Position numbers and translations under genes: made by a program. Shown here in pieces: positions 9,322 to 18,839 of a stretch of 64,000 nucleotides of DNA. The DNA comes from Ruoffia tabacinasalis (GTDB taxonomy: Bacteria > Bacillota > Bacilli > Lactobacillales > Aerococcaceae). Every line of letters starts with the position of its first letter. Positions within the stretch are counted from its first letter, which is position 1. The stretch spans positions 1 through 64,000 of the forward strand of contig NZ_JBHSHQ010000028.1 of NCBI RefSeq assembly GCF_042652985.1. The letters are read 5' to 3'. A model generated the notes under the pieces. It was not told the origin of the DNA and did not search any database. It worked only from the letters and a program-made list of their open reading frames with translations.

Positions 9322-10419
9322 TTAATTGACTTGAGTTGCTTTACCTTCTTGAGCACTTAAGACACACGCATCAATGATTTTCATAATATAATGGGCTTGC
9401 TTGAAATTGACAAAATCTTCATTTGTATTTGTTCTTATATTTTCATAGAAATTCTGAATCCCTTGCGTCACTGCATCATGCCAACCAACAGGATGACCGT
9501 TGGGTAGAACAGCAATGTCTGCGGCAGCATCTGTTAAATACTGTTTTGACGCATAGATTTCAGTGTTCCCGATATCTCTATTACCAATCCACAATCGATC
9601 CGGACGTTCTTGATTCCATTCTAGTGTTTGTTTATCTCCCTCTATTGAAATTTTAAACTCATTTTTCTTACCTGCTGACACTTGCGACAATCGGATTAAT
9701 CCATTTAAACCGCTTTCAAAAGTAATGAAAATAATCGACACATCTTCATCTGTAATATCATGGGTGGTTCCATGATCGAATCGTTGATTAAACTTACGCA
9801 AATTCTTCACTTCGACTTCAACAATATTCTCACCAAGAATGTGTTGAATTGTATCGAAACAGTGTGAACCAATATCTCCTATAGCACGAGATTTCCCTCC
9901 CATTTCTGGGTCCATTCGCCAATCATAATCATCTTGAAACAATAACCAATCTTGTAAGTACTCCACATGTACAAACCAAGGCTTTCCAATCGACTGATTT
10001 TTTACACGCTCTTTCATCTCACTTACCATAATGTTTTGTCTGTAGTTAAAATTCACGCCCCCTTTTACATTTTTGTCAATTGCTAGATTGACTAATTCTT
10101 CTGATTCACTTGAGTTTACTGTAAAAGGTTTTTCTCCGAATACATGAATATTCGCTTCAATTAATTCTTTGTTAATACTATAATGAAGTCCGTTTGGTGT
10201 GCAATTATGCACCACATCTATGTTCAAGCTTGAGTTAATCAAATCCGTTACTGAAACAAAAGCATGTTCGACACCTAGTTCTTTTGCTTGGTGTTGCGTT
10301 TTTTCTAAGTCACGACCAACGATTGCGACGACTTCTGTATGGGGTATTCTTCGAATAGCTTCAATATGTTGAATTCCTAAAAATCCAATTCCAACAACTG
10401 CGGCATGTATTTTTTTCAC
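9322..10419 (-). CDS. Gfo/Idh/MocA family oxidoreductase
   Basis: NAD(P)-dependent sugar or cyclitol dehydrogenase, 365 residues. The N-terminal Rossmann segment AAVVGIGFLGIQHIEAI and the family motif GEKPFT near residue 98 are clear, and GDIGSHCFDTIQHI holds the conserved His region of the catalytic domain. First gene of the carbohydrate operon, followed 13 bases later by the binding protein. A promoter with consensus-like boxes and a palindrome lie just upstream. Inositol or hexose-derivative oxidation is plausible; the substrate is unproven. Confidence 0.9.
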   Translation of the reverse strand: MKKIHAAVVGIGFLGIQHIEAIRRIPHTEVVAIVGRDLEKTQHQAKELGVEHAFVSVTDLINSSLNIDVVHNCTPNGLHYSINKELIEANIHVFGEKPFTVNSSESEELVNLAIDKNVKGGVNFNYRQNIMVSEMKERVKNQSIGKPWFVHVEYLQDWLLFQDDYDWRMDPEMGGKSRAIGDIGSHCFDTIQHILGENIVEVEVKNLRKFNQRFDHGTTHDITDEDVSIIFITFESGLNGLIRLSQVSAGKKNEFKISIEGDKQTLEWNQERPDRLWIGNRDIGNTEIYASKQYLTDAAADIAVLPNGHPVGWHDAVTQGIQNFYENIRTNTNEDFVNFKQAHYIMKIIDACVLSAQEGKATQVN

Positions 10420-10443
10420 ATAACCCCTCCTTTTGTAAAGTTC

Positions 10444-10462
10444 ACACTTGTTGTGTAAGTGT
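10444..10462 (-). promoter_or_regulatory. probable LacI-type operator of the sugar operon
   Basis: Inverted repeat ACACTT-N7-AAGTGT lies directly downstream of the minus-strand -10 box, where a bound repressor would block transcription start. A degenerate cre-like string (TGTAAGTGTTTTCT at 10454-10467, two mismatches to the usual consensus) overlaps it, so CcpA control is also possible. Both readings are inferences. Confidence 0.5.
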
Positions 10463-10469
10463 TTTCTTT

Positions 10470-10498
10470 ATTATATTAACAACATCCATTCAAATCAA
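10470..10498 (-). promoter_or_regulatory. promoter of the sugar operon
   Basis: On the minus strand TTGATT (10493-10498), a 17-base spacer, then TATAAT (10470-10475). It lies about 50 bases upstream of the first gene start. Confidence 0.75.
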
Positions 10499-10509
10499 TA
10501 AATATTTAA

Positions 10510-10524
10510 ATGTAAATTTTACAT
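10510..10524. promoter_or_regulatory. palindrome at the lacI promoter
   Basis: Perfect 15-base palindrome ATGTAAATTTTACAT. Its right half forms a TTTACA -35 box, 17 bases before TATGCT (10541-10546), which could drive the regulator gene. This suggests autoregulation by the divergent LacI protein or control by another factor. Confidence 0.5.
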
Positions 10525-10573
10525 CCATTATTTAATATGATATGCTTTTGTCAAATAAATGAGGGGTGAGAGA

Positions 10574-11563
10574 ATGGGTAAACGAAAAACTGCTACGCTA
10601 CAATCGATTGCAGATGATCACAACGTCTCTATCGCAACAGTCTCACGGGTACTAAATAATAAAGGAAATGTCAGTCAATCTCTAAAATCAGCCATCACTC
10701 GAACTTTAATTGACAATGGTTACGAAATTGCGAGCAAAGTAAAAATCTCTAATACAGTAGTTGTTTTCGTACCGGATTATGCAAACCCTTTCAATATTGA
10801 TGTTCTTTCAGGCATCGAAAAGGCAGCCAAATTATCTAACTACCGCATGATTATTACGCGAACAAAGACAACGACAAATAATATTGATTACTATTTGTCA
10901 CTCATTGAGGATATTAATGTTATTGGAATTATATCCCTATCCCCTTTCAGTGATGCAAATATTGTTAAAAGACTCAATGATATCATACCGACGGTAATGT
11001 GTTCCGATTATATCTACCATAAGGATTTGTCCTTAGTTAGTATTGATGATACTAAAGCTGCATATAATGCAACGGAGTTTTTAATTAAATCTGGCCGGAA
11101 AAAATTAATACACGTCACTTCAACATTAAATCACAATTATGCTGTCATGCGTCAAGAAGGTTTTTTGAATGCGTGTGAAGATAATAAGATAGCTGTATCA
11201 GAGAATGATATTTTGTACTTCTCAACAATTAATTATGATTTAGTTTATTCGCAACTCAATTACTACTTACAAGTAAATGATAACGTCGATGCGATCTTTG
11301 CTAGTTCAGATATTTTTGCAGCTGCTGCAACGAAGGCAGCGCTCAATAATAACTATCGCATCCCAGAAGATATTGCAATCATTGGCTTTGATAATATTGA
11401 CTTATCCAATATCATCAGCCCCTCGCTAACGACGGTTAATCAACCGCGCTTTGATATCGGTTATCAATCTCTCGAATTATTACGCGAGAAAATTAATAAA
11501 AGTAATCGAATCGAAAAGCAAATATTTTTGGATACAACATTAATCGTTCGAGAATCTTCATAG
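10574..11563 (+). CDS. LacI-family transcriptional regulator
   Basis: Cytoplasmic repressor with an N-terminal LacI helix-turn-helix (TLQSIADDHNVSIATVSRVLNNKGNVS, about residues 8-32) and a sugar-binding domain with FASSDIFAAAATKAA, IIGFDNIDLS and PSLTTVNQP. The start at 10574 is preceded by AGGGGTGAG; an earlier in-frame ATG overlaps that ribosome site. It is divergent from the carbohydrate operon and almost certainly controls it through the palindromes between them. The effector is probably the transported sugar or its product. Confidence 0.92.
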   Translation: MGKRKTATLQSIADDHNVSIATVSRVLNNKGNVSQSLKSAITRTLIDNGYEIASKVKISNTVVVFVPDYANPFNIDVLSGIEKAAKLSNYRMIITRTKTTTNNIDYYLSLIEDINVIGIISLSPFSDANIVKRLNDIIPTVMCSDYIYHKDLSLVSIDDTKAAYNATEFLIKSGRKKLIHVTSTLNHNYAVMRQEGFLNACEDNKIAVSENDILYFSTINYDLVYSQLNYYLQVNDNVDAIFASSDIFAAAATKAALNNNYRIPEDIAIIGFDNIDLSNIISPSLTTVNQPRFDIGYQSLELLREKINKSNRIEKQIFLDTTLIVRESS

Positions 11564-11598
11564 CCTTGATAAGTTAATAGAATAAGTTATCATCATAA

Positions 11599-11635
11599 AA
11601 ATCACCCCCCGAGACTCAATCTCAGAGGGTGATTT
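11599..11635. terminator. bidirectional terminator lacI/purL
   Basis: AAATCACCC pairs with GGGTGATTT around an inner GAGA/TCTC stem. It sits between convergent genes, with an A-run on one side and T-rich sequence on the other. Confidence 0.85.
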
Positions 11636-11648
11636 CTATATAATTTAA

Positions 11649-14600
11649 TTATTTCCCTACAACTTTTAATAAATTCGCAATGAAAGGTGCTTCGTTAACC
11701 TCTAGGTTATTGAAACTATCTAAATTAAATCGTTCAAAGTTACCATTCATTCCAAGAATATGACCACTTGGATCAATCATAGCATCTATCCCCGCTTCAC
11801 CTTCAAAGAAAGTATTGTATTTCGACAGGATTTGTTTCTCTAAAGCGACTTCATCCAATTCAACAATTAAGTGATCACCAGCAATGGCTGTTGAATATGA
11901 ACCATCGGCAGCAAAGATTGATTCGTTTACGACGTTCGCTGTCACGACAGAAGAAACAAATTTCTCCATAGGATTTTCTTTAAACTTAATTGATGTTCCT
12001 GTTTGGACGTAACCAAACTCAATTAAACCACTGCGAACAAATCCAGCAAATGATGCGCCAATAGCTAGAATATACTTATCTTTGGCAAATGCTTCTAATT
12101 CGGCTTTGATGTCTTTAATTAGTAGTTCAATCGCTTGTCCATACTGTAGACGATTTGACAGTATTGAGCCATCAGGGAAAGCTAAGACATCATAGTCAGA
12201 TAATTTACTTGCGAATTCTTTGACTGATTCTTTGTAACCTAATTCCTCTTTGATGATAAAGAAATCAACATGTTCAGTATATCGTTTAAATGATTCATAC
12301 AGATCATATTCACCATGCACTCCCGTTATGACTGGGATTAACACTTTGGCATTCGATGATATTTCTGGAATCTCTAATGCATGTTTTACATCTTCAGAAT
12401 TAGATACCAATTCAATGTCTGAGAATACATCAGCTAATGGTTCTGCATAAAGACGAGCCAATTCTTCTAAAGAGTATGTTTGATCAAATTTTGCTTCATC
12501 ACTGCTATTCGTTTGAGCAACTATGACCCCACCTTCAACTTCAACATCAGAAGCGACTTCTACTAAGAATCCTAAGGCAGATTTTTTATGTAAGTATTCT
12601 GCTTTCATTTCAAAACCGATCGCATTACCTAGAGCCATTTCAATCAGATTCATTTCAATCGTCTTATCGTCCATGGTTGAGATTGAACGAACTTTATTCT
12701 CGTTAATTAAGTTCGTAATCGTTTCAAAGGTAGCTTTAATTTCATCAGTATCTATTAAATCATCTGCATTTAATCGAGCTTCTAATAAAACAATTTTTGA
12801 GTCTGTAGATTTTAATTCTCGCGAATTGACTTTTGTAAAGTCAGTTGTTGCAACAGCAAAGCTAATAAGTGATGGTGGGACTTCAATATCTTCGAAGGTA
12901 CCACTCATACTGTCCTTACCGCCAACGGCAGCTAAACCTAATTGTTTCATTGATTTAAAGGCTCCAAGTAAGGCAGCGGTCGGTTTACCCCAACTATTCT
13001 CATTCACCATACTCTCAAAGAATTCTTGTAATGTTAAGCGAGTTTCTTGATAAGGAACACCTAAGGCCACAGCTTTAGCTACTGAATTAACAACGGCATA
13101 ATAAGCACCGTGGTATGGTGAGAGCGTTGCTAGATCAGGTTTGAATGAAACTGTCATGACTGAAGCAGTTGAAGTATCTTGGCCTAAGACAGGTATTTTT
13201 GCGACCATTCCTTCTTGAGGAGTTATTTGCTTCTCCCCACCTAATGGTGCAAGAACTGTATTTTTCCCAATTGTAAAATCAAAGTTTTGTGATAATGCTT
13301 TTTGACTCGCATTTTCAATCGATTGTAACTGAGTTAATACATGTCGTGAATCAGAAAAGAATTGACTTACATCAGAATAATTAATGATAGCATCAGCTGC
13401 TTTGGCTCCACCATTCGATTCTAAGAATGAACGTTTTATGCGGAAAACCTCTTCACCGTTATAACGCATCACCATATAAGATGAATCAGTCACTTCTGCC
13501 ACAACTGTCGCTTCTAAGTCCTCAGCTTCTGATAGCGTAATAAATTTATCAACATCAGCTTTAGAAACGACAACAGCCATTCGTTCTTGTGACTCTGATA
13601 AGGCGATTTCGCTAGGATCCATTCCTTCATATTTAGTCGGAACTTTATCTAATTCAATGGTCAAGCCATCAGCTAGTTCACCAATAGCTACTGATACACC
13701 CCCAGCACCAAAGTCATTCGATTTCTTAATTAAGCGCGTAGCTTCTGGATTACGGAATAAGCGAATAATCTTTCGTTCGATGGTCGGGCTCCCTTTTTGG
13801 ACTTCTGCCCCTTGTAGTTCGATTGATTTCTCAGTTTGAACCATTGAAGATCCAACTGCTGCACCTAATCCGTCACGTCCAGTACGTCCACCAAGTAAAA
13901 TAATTAAATCCGTAGGTTCTGGTTTGATACGTACAACGTTATCAACTGGAGCAGCAGCAACTAAGGCACCTAATTCCATTCTCTTAGCTTCAAAGCCGTC
14001 ATGGTAATATTCGCGCACGTAACCAGCACTTTGTCCGATTTGGTTACTGTAGTCACTATATCCCATAGCAGCACGTTGTGAGATGATACGTTGTGGTAAT
14101 TTACCATCTCGTGTTGATTCATATGACGCATTCGGGTTTTTAGCTCCAGTAATTCGCATGGCTTGATGAACATAGCTACGCCCTGAAAGCGGGTCACGAA
14201 TCCCCCCACCAATACATGTAGCCGCACCTCCGAAAGGTTCAATCTCAGTTGGGTGATTGTGAGTTTCATTTTTAAAGTAGAGTAAATAATCTTCTTCAAC
14301 ACCCTCAACATCCACTTTAATGCGAATACAACAAGCATTCACTTCATCAGATTCATCTAAGTTATCTAACAGACCTAATTGTTTTGCATGTTTTGCATTA
14401 ATCGTTGCAAGATCCATTAATGTAACTGGCTTAACTTTAGGACGATTAGCATAGACTGAATCACGCACGTCATTATACTCTGCGATAGTAGCTTCAATGG
14501 CTTCTTGGTATTTACCTTCAGTCACTGATATGTCTGTCAATTCAGTTAAAAATGTCGTATGGCGACAGTGATCTGACCAGTATGTATCGATGACTTTTAA

Positions 14601-15185
14601 TTGGAAGACAGTTGGATTAACTGCTTCTGATTGAAAATACGCTTGAACGACTTCAATATCAGCAAGATCCATTGAATAATCTTTAATTAACTCTTGTAAG
14701 CCAGCCGTATCTAAATCATTAAAACCTTCTATTTCTTGTAAATCTAAGCCTTGGCTGACTCCCATATCATAATTTAAAGCATTAAAAGAAACGAGTTCAG
14801 TTTCTGTTTCATTAATATAATATGTTTTGAAAGTTTTTACTTCGACTTCAGTTAAACCTTTTAAATCAATAATTCTTGAATGATGTAAAGAAAGATCATG
14901 TCCTTTAATATTTTGTATAATACGGTTAGTCATCTCTTCGACCTCATCATATTGCCCCAATACTTGGCGATAACGAAAAGCAGTGGAAATGTTAAATGAC
15001 TCTAAGTTTTCGTAAATAAGACCTTGTTCAAATAAAGGCTCGACTAATGTTAAATCATCTTCATCCGAAGTTTCAAAAACGTCATATTGCTTTACTGCTT
15101 GCAAGTTTGTTAATTTCAAGAAATGATGCGCTTCTTTTAATAAGAATGAAGAATCTGGCGCTGGTACTACAATAAATTTGCTCAT
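11649..15185 (-). CDS. purL: phosphoribosylformylglycinamidine synthase with degenerate glutaminase domain
   Basis: Makes FGAM from FGAR, ATP and an amide nitrogen source. The single-chain PurL of 1178 residues is shorter than the ~1240 usual for the long form. Synthetase motifs are intact: DTYWSDHCRHTTF, FKNETHNHPTEIEPFGGAATC, KKSNDFGAGGV, LSESQERMAVV and GGKDSMSGTFE. The C-terminal glutaminase domain (about residue 948 to the end) keeps its frame but not its active site. The nucleophile region usually reading GICNGFQ is AIGASFAG, placing Gly1043 where Cys is expected. The GHSER motif is GNFER, with Asn1149 for the catalytic His, while Glu1151 remains. The oxyanion region is also altered. 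No purQ or purS lies nearby. Last gene of the operon. Confidence 0.96.
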   Translation of the reverse strand: MSKFIVVPAPDSSFLLKEAHHFLKLTNLQAVKQYDVFETSDEDDLTLVEPLFEQGLIYENLESFNISTAFRYRQVLGQYDEVEEMTNRIIQNIKGHDLSLHHSRIIDLKGLTEVEVKTFKTYYINETETELVSFNALNYDMGVSQGLDLQEIEGFNDLDTAGLQELIKDYSMDLADIEVVQAYFQSEAVNPTVFQLKVIDTYWSDHCRHTTFLTELTDISVTEGKYQEAIEATIAEYNDVRDSVYANRPKVKPVTLMDLATINAKHAKQLGLLDNLDESDEVNACCIRIKVDVEGVEEDYLLYFKNETHNHPTEIEPFGGAATCIGGGIRDPLSGRSYVHQAMRITGAKNPNASYESTRDGKLPQRIISQRAAMGYSDYSNQIGQSAGYVREYYHDGFEAKRMELGALVAAAPVDNVVRIKPEPTDLIILLGGRTGRDGLGAAVGSSMVQTEKSIELQGAEVQKGSPTIERKIIRLFRNPEATRLIKKSNDFGAGGVSVAIGELADGLTIELDKVPTKYEGMDPSEIALSESQERMAVVVSKADVDKFITLSEAEDLEATVVAEVTDSSYMVMRYNGEEVFRIKRSFLESNGGAKAADAIINYSDVSQFFSDSRHVLTQLQSIENASQKALSQNFDFTIGKNTVLAPLGGEKQITPQEGMVAKIPVLGQDTSTASVMTVSFKPDLATLSPYHGAYYAVVNSVAKAVALGVPYQETRLTLQEFFESMVNENSWGKPTAALLGAFKSMKQLGLAAVGGKDSMSGTFEDIEVPPSLISFAVATTDFTKVNSRELKSTDSKIVLLEARLNADDLIDTDEIKATFETITNLINENKVRSISTMDDKTIEMNLIEMALGNAIGFEMKAEYLHKKSALGFLVEVASDVEVEGGVIVAQTNSSDEAKFDQTYSLEELARLYAEPLADVFSDIELVSNSEDVKHALEIPEISSNAKVLIPVITGVHGEYDLYESFKRYTEHVDFFIIKEELGYKESVKEFASKLSDYDVLAFPDGSILSNRLQYGQAIELLIKDIKAELEAFAKDKYILAIGASFAGFVRSGLIEFGYVQTGTSIKFKENPMEKFVSSVVTANVVNESIFAADGSYSTAIAGDHLIVELDEVALEKQILSKYNTFFEGEAGIDAMIDPSGHILGMNGNFERFNLDSFNNLEVNEAPFIANLLKVVGK

Positions 15186-15200
15186 TAAATTGTCCTTTCC

Positions 15201-15887
15201 TTATAAATCGTTAAAATATTGTGCTAATTCAATAGGATCAACAAGTTGCCCTTCCTTGTAAACACGCATATTTCCCCCAGAAATTTCATCGATAAGAATA
15301 ATATTATCTGGATGATTAACATAACCGAACTCTAATTTTATATCGTATAAATCAAACCCATGTTCAGCTAGTTTTTTCTGGATGATCTGTGCTATTTGAA
15401 TATTTAAATCAATCAATATCTCATATTGTTTATTCGTTAATATATTTAAGGCAATTAGCCCATCTTTAGTCACTAATGGATCTTGTCTTTTATCGTCTTT
15501 TAACGTAAATTCGACATAATTATTTAGTTTTGCTCCATCTTCAATATATTCCCCGTATCGACGAATAAATGAACCCGTTGCCTTAAATCGAGTAATGACT
15601 TCTAACCCTTTACCGAATACACTTGCAGACTTCACTGTCATTGTATTTTCATTAAGATTTGAATCAATAAAATGAGTAGGAATACCAGACTGGTTAAGTA
15701 ATTGAAAGAATAAAGTTGTTAATCTTAAGTTTAAATTTCCCATACCTTCAATAGATAAACCAATTTGATTCGCACCAGGATCAAACTTACCGTCTGTCCC
15801 CGTCACATCATCTTTAAACTTTAGAATCATCGACTGATTCAATCCTTGATAAATATCTTTAGTTTTCCCTTGATAGAGTAATTCCAT
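15201..15887 (-). CDS. purC: SAICAR synthase
   Basis: Phosphoribosylaminoimidazole-succinocarboxamide synthase joins aspartate to CAIR using ATP. The 228-residue protein begins with the typical YQGKTKDIYQ and contains FKDDVTGTDGKFDPG, TRFKATGSFIRRYG, YDIKLEFGYV and IDEISGGNMRVY. Length and motifs are normal. It lies 19 bases after purK and 15 before purL in the purine operon. Confidence 0.97.
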   Translation of the reverse strand: MELLYQGKTKDIYQGLNQSMILKFKDDVTGTDGKFDPGANQIGLSIEGMGNLNLRLTTLFFQLLNQSGIPTHFIDSNLNENTMTVKSASVFGKGLEVITRFKATGSFIRRYGEYIEDGAKLNNYVEFTLKDDKRQDPLVTKDGLIALNILTNKQYEILIDLNIQIAQIIQKKLAEHGFDLYDIKLEFGYVNHPDNIILIDEISGGNMRVYKEGQLVDPIELAQYFNDL

Positions 15888-15906
15888 GTCTGTCCCCTTT
15901 TCTTTA

Positions 15907-17058
15907 TCAGAATAAGTCTTGCCATGCCTTTAGGCTTGTTGATTGATAGAGCATCGTTTCTAACTGATTATAGTCAGGTTTTGTAAGTGTAAAGTGCCCC
16001 ATCTTGCGTTGTTTTTTAGCTTCCCCTTTGTCATATATGTGATAAATCGCTTCGGGATATTGTTGACTAACTTTTTCAACATAAGGTAAATGTTGACCTA
16101 AAATATTAATCATTAATCCTGGTTCAAACAAGCGAATATTAATCAGTGAACGACCTGTTATTCCAAGAATATGTTGATCAAATTGAGATACGTTAGTCGC
16201 TTCGAGTGTATAATGCCCAGTATTATGAGGTCTGGGAGCAATTTCGTTAACAAATACTTCTTCATCCTCAGTAATAAAGAATTCAATCCCACATACACCA
16301 ATAAGCTTCCCTGCTTTAGCAATCTTCTCAGCAATGTCATATATTTGATCAGTCAAGTCTTCAGAGTAATTCGCTCCAACAATACTGGAGTATAAGACAC
16401 CATTGATATGTTGATTTTGACTTATTGGAAATATTTCAATGTTTCCATATAAATCTTGAGAAACGATGACCGACACTTCATATTTAAAGTCACAAAATGC
16501 CTCTAAAATTAATGATTGCTCTTCTAACAAGGCTTCAATATCTGATTGCTTCGCTTCTAAATCTGCTTGGTCTTTTAAGAAAACTTGTCCTTTACCGTCG
16601 TAGCCAAAGCGCGTAGTTTTCAAAATTGCTGGTAAATTGATTAACTTTAACGCAATCGTTAATTCCGTCCAAGTATTAACTTCAGCAAAGTCAGTCGTAG
16701 GTATGCCTTGTTGATTCAGCCACTTCTTTTCTTTAATTCGATCTTGTGAGTTAAGTAATAAGTCTGTCCCTTGAGGTAAATAACTTTCACTTTCCAGTTC
16801 TTTAAGTAGGTCACCATCGATGTTTTCAAACTCATAAGTGACAACATCAACGCTTTGAACAAAATTCAATAAAGCTTCCCTGTCCGTAAAATCCGCTACT
16901 GTTGTTGAATGAGCAACAGCAAAGCCGCAAGAAGTTGGGTTAGGATCATACATCGCTACTTTATAGCCCATCTTTTGGGCAGATTGAGCTAACATCTTTC
17001 CAAGTTGTCCAGCACCTATAATACCAATCATTGCGCCCGGTTGAATTACCTTAGTCAT
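15907..17058 (-). CDS. purK: 5-(carboxyamino)imidazole ribonucleotide synthase
   Basis: ATP-grasp enzyme that carboxylates AIR with bicarbonate to N5-CAIR. The 383-residue protein has the N-terminal GIIGAGQLGKMLAQSAQKMGY, ATP-grasp residues in ILKTTRFGYDGKGQ and VNEIAPRPHNTGHYT. It overlaps purE by 8 bases, consistent with coupled translation and with PurK handing N5-CAIR to PurE. Confidence 0.97.
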   Translation of the reverse strand: MTKVIQPGAMIGIIGAGQLGKMLAQSAQKMGYKVAMYDPNPTSCGFAVAHSTTVADFTDREALLNFVQSVDVVTYEFENIDGDLLKELESESYLPQGTDLLLNSQDRIKEKKWLNQQGIPTTDFAEVNTWTELTIALKLINLPAILKTTRFGYDGKGQVFLKDQADLEAKQSDIEALLEEQSLILEAFCDFKYEVSVIVSQDLYGNIEIFPISQNQHINGVLYSSIVGANYSEDLTDQIYDIAEKIAKAGKLIGVCGIEFFITEDEEVFVNEIAPRPHNTGHYTLEATNVSQFDQHILGITGRSLINIRLFEPGLMINILGQHLPYVEKVSQQYPEAIYHIYDKGEAKKQRKMGHFTLTKPDYNQLETMLYQSTSLKAWQDLF

Positions 17059-17548
17059 TCAATTCACCATTACTCTCCAGAGCAGCTTGTCGTTGATTCA
17101 CTTGAAATTCTTTTAAAGATTTCTCAACGTTTTCGTCAGTCACAGCTAGAATTCTTGCTGCCATTAATCCAGCATTTTTGGCTCCTGCTGGTCCGATTGC
17201 CATCGTTGCGACTGGTACACCAGCTGGCATTTGGACGATTGAAAGGAGTGAATCCATCCCACTTAGTGCGCTTGATTTTATAGGCACACCAATGACAGGT
17301 AAAGTAGTACTTGAGGCAATCATTCCTGGTAAGTGTGCAGCTCCTCCCGCACCTGCGATGATGACTTTATAACCATTTTCCTTTGCTTCTTCTGCAAAGG
17401 AAATCATTTCCGTAGGCATGCGATGTGCTGAGATTACCTTTGTATCGTAAGTTAAATTTAGTGTATCTAAAAATTGACAACAATGTTGCATTTGTTCCCA
17501 ATCAGAAATACTGCCCATGACTACAGCAATATCTGTTTGTTCTGTCAT
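17051..17548 (-). CDS. purE: N5-CAIR mutase
   Basis: Class I PurE, 165 residues, converts N5-CAIR to CAIR. VVMGSISDWEQM, ISAHRMPTEM and IAGAGGAAHLPGMIAS form the nucleotide pocket with the catalytic His in SAHR. Its pairing with purK confirms the bacterial two-step route. It starts 3 bases after purD ends. Confidence 0.97.
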   Translation of the reverse strand: MTEQTDIAVVMGSISDWEQMQHCCQFLDTLNLTYDTKVISAHRMPTEMISFAEEAKENGYKVIIAGAGGAAHLPGMIASSTTLPVIGVPIKSSALSGMDSLLSIVQMPAGVPVATMAIGPAGAKNAGLMAARILAVTDENVEKSLKEFQVNQRQAALESNGELND

Positions 17549-17551
17549 GCT

Positions 17552-18814
17552 TTACGCCTCCTTATTTCGATGTAAACCAATGTCTGTTCGGTAGAATGTA
17601 TCTTGAATATCAAATTGTTTCATATCGTTATAAACTTTTTCCCTAGCTTCTTCAATAGTATCGCCACTAGAAGTAACCATTAAGATTCGCCCGCCACTTG
17701 ATTGGAGTCCTTTCTCAGGACTACCATCCACCCCTGCAAAGTAAACATTGTCTTCAATTGTCTTTGGAATATTTAAAGGAATATTTGCTTTTGGCAGACT
17801 TGGATAGCCTTCGGCTGCAAGTACAACTCCTAGATTAAATTGCTTTTTAAAACGAATATCTATAGGTGATTGTTCTAAATGAGCTTGAGCAACTTCATAG
17901 AAGTCATTCTCTAACAACGTAAGTAAAACTTGAGTCTCTGGATCTCCCAAGCGAGTATTAAATTCAATCACTTTTGGCCCCTCACTCGTCCAGATAATTC
18001 CAGTATAAAGAATACCAGTGAACGGTGTTTCGTTCTCGATCATTTGATTGGCAATGGGATGAACAATCTCCGTCAACACACGGTGTTCTGCTTCTTCATC
18101 AAACCAAGGAACTGGAGCGAAAGAACCCATGCCTCCCGTATTCAATCCTAAATCATTATCAAACGCACGCTTATAATCACACGCCGTACCAAGCGATATA
18201 ATATGATCTCCATTAACTAAACTAAAGTGAGAAAATTCTGTTCCAGTTAAGAATTCTTCAATGAGCACTTCTTTATTATTCTTATCCATCATCAACTCGA
18301 GGGAACTCACAGCTTCCTCCATCGTTTCTGGAATAACGACACCTTTACCACTCATTAGGCCATCTGCTTTGATAACAAATGGTAGCCCTAAGGCTTCTGC
18401 ATATTCAATCGCTTCTAGACATTCTCCTGCTTTAAAGAAACGATGTTTAGCAGTATTAACTTTTGCAAGTGACATTATATCTTTAGCGAAATTTTTTGAG
18501 TTTTCTAATCGTGCAGCTGTTTTTGTTGGCCCTATGATAGGTAAATTGAGACTTATAAAATAATCAACAATGCCCAACTCCAAAGGTTGTTCGGGACCAA
18601 CAAATGTCAGGTCAATCGCTGAACTTTCTACAAACTCCGCTAAACGTTCGATTTCTGTTACCGGGATATTCACACACTCTATATTATGATTAGTCAAAAC
18701 CATACCTGGATTACCCGGCGCAACATATACTTGCTGAACTTGAGGACTACGGGCAAAAGCAAGTGCTAAGGCATGCTCACGTCCACCCGATCCAATAATT
18801 AAGACATTTTTCAA
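17552..18814 (-). CDS. purD: phosphoribosylamine-glycine ligase
   Basis: ATP-grasp GAR synthetase, 420 residues, couples phosphoribosylamine to glycine. VLIIGSGGREHALA at the N-terminus, LPFVIKADGLMSGKGVV and EFNTRLGDPETQ are diagnostic. It uses the PurF product directly. A ribosome site (AGGAGAGAACCC) precedes the ATG. Confidence 0.97.
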   Translation of the reverse strand: MKNVLIIGSGGREHALALAFARSPQVQQVYVAPGNPGMVLTNHNIECVNIPVTEIERLAEFVESSAIDLTFVGPEQPLELGIVDYFISLNLPIIGPTKTAARLENSKNFAKDIMSLAKVNTAKHRFFKAGECLEAIEYAEALGLPFVIKADGLMSGKGVVIPETMEEAVSSLELMMDKNNKEVLIEEFLTGTEFSHFSLVNGDHIISLGTACDYKRAFDNDLGLNTGGMGSFAPVPWFDEEAEHRVLTEIVHPIANQMIENETPFTGILYTGIIWTSEGPKVIEFNTRLGDPETQVLLTLLENDFYEVAQAHLEQSPIDIRFKKQFNLGVVLAAEGYPSLPKANIPLNIPKTIEDNVYFAGVDGSPEKGLQSSGGRILMVTSSGDTIEEAREKVYNDMKQFDIQDTFYRTDIGLHRNKEA

Positions 18815-18839
18815 TGGGTTCTCTCCTAAGTAATATATT

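Noticed and set aside
11649..12340. Frameshift or sequencing error as the cause of the degenerate PurL glutaminase domain
   Set aside because: The reading frame is open to a normal stop, and sequence similarity to the family continues through the whole domain (for example GFVRSGLIEFG and ILGMNGNFER). Several separate motif positions are changed, so one error cannot explain it.
12523..13050. Open frame of 175 codons on the plus strand inside purL
   Set aside because: It is antisense to well-conserved purL sequence, has no ribosome site, and its composition is that of a reversed coding strand.
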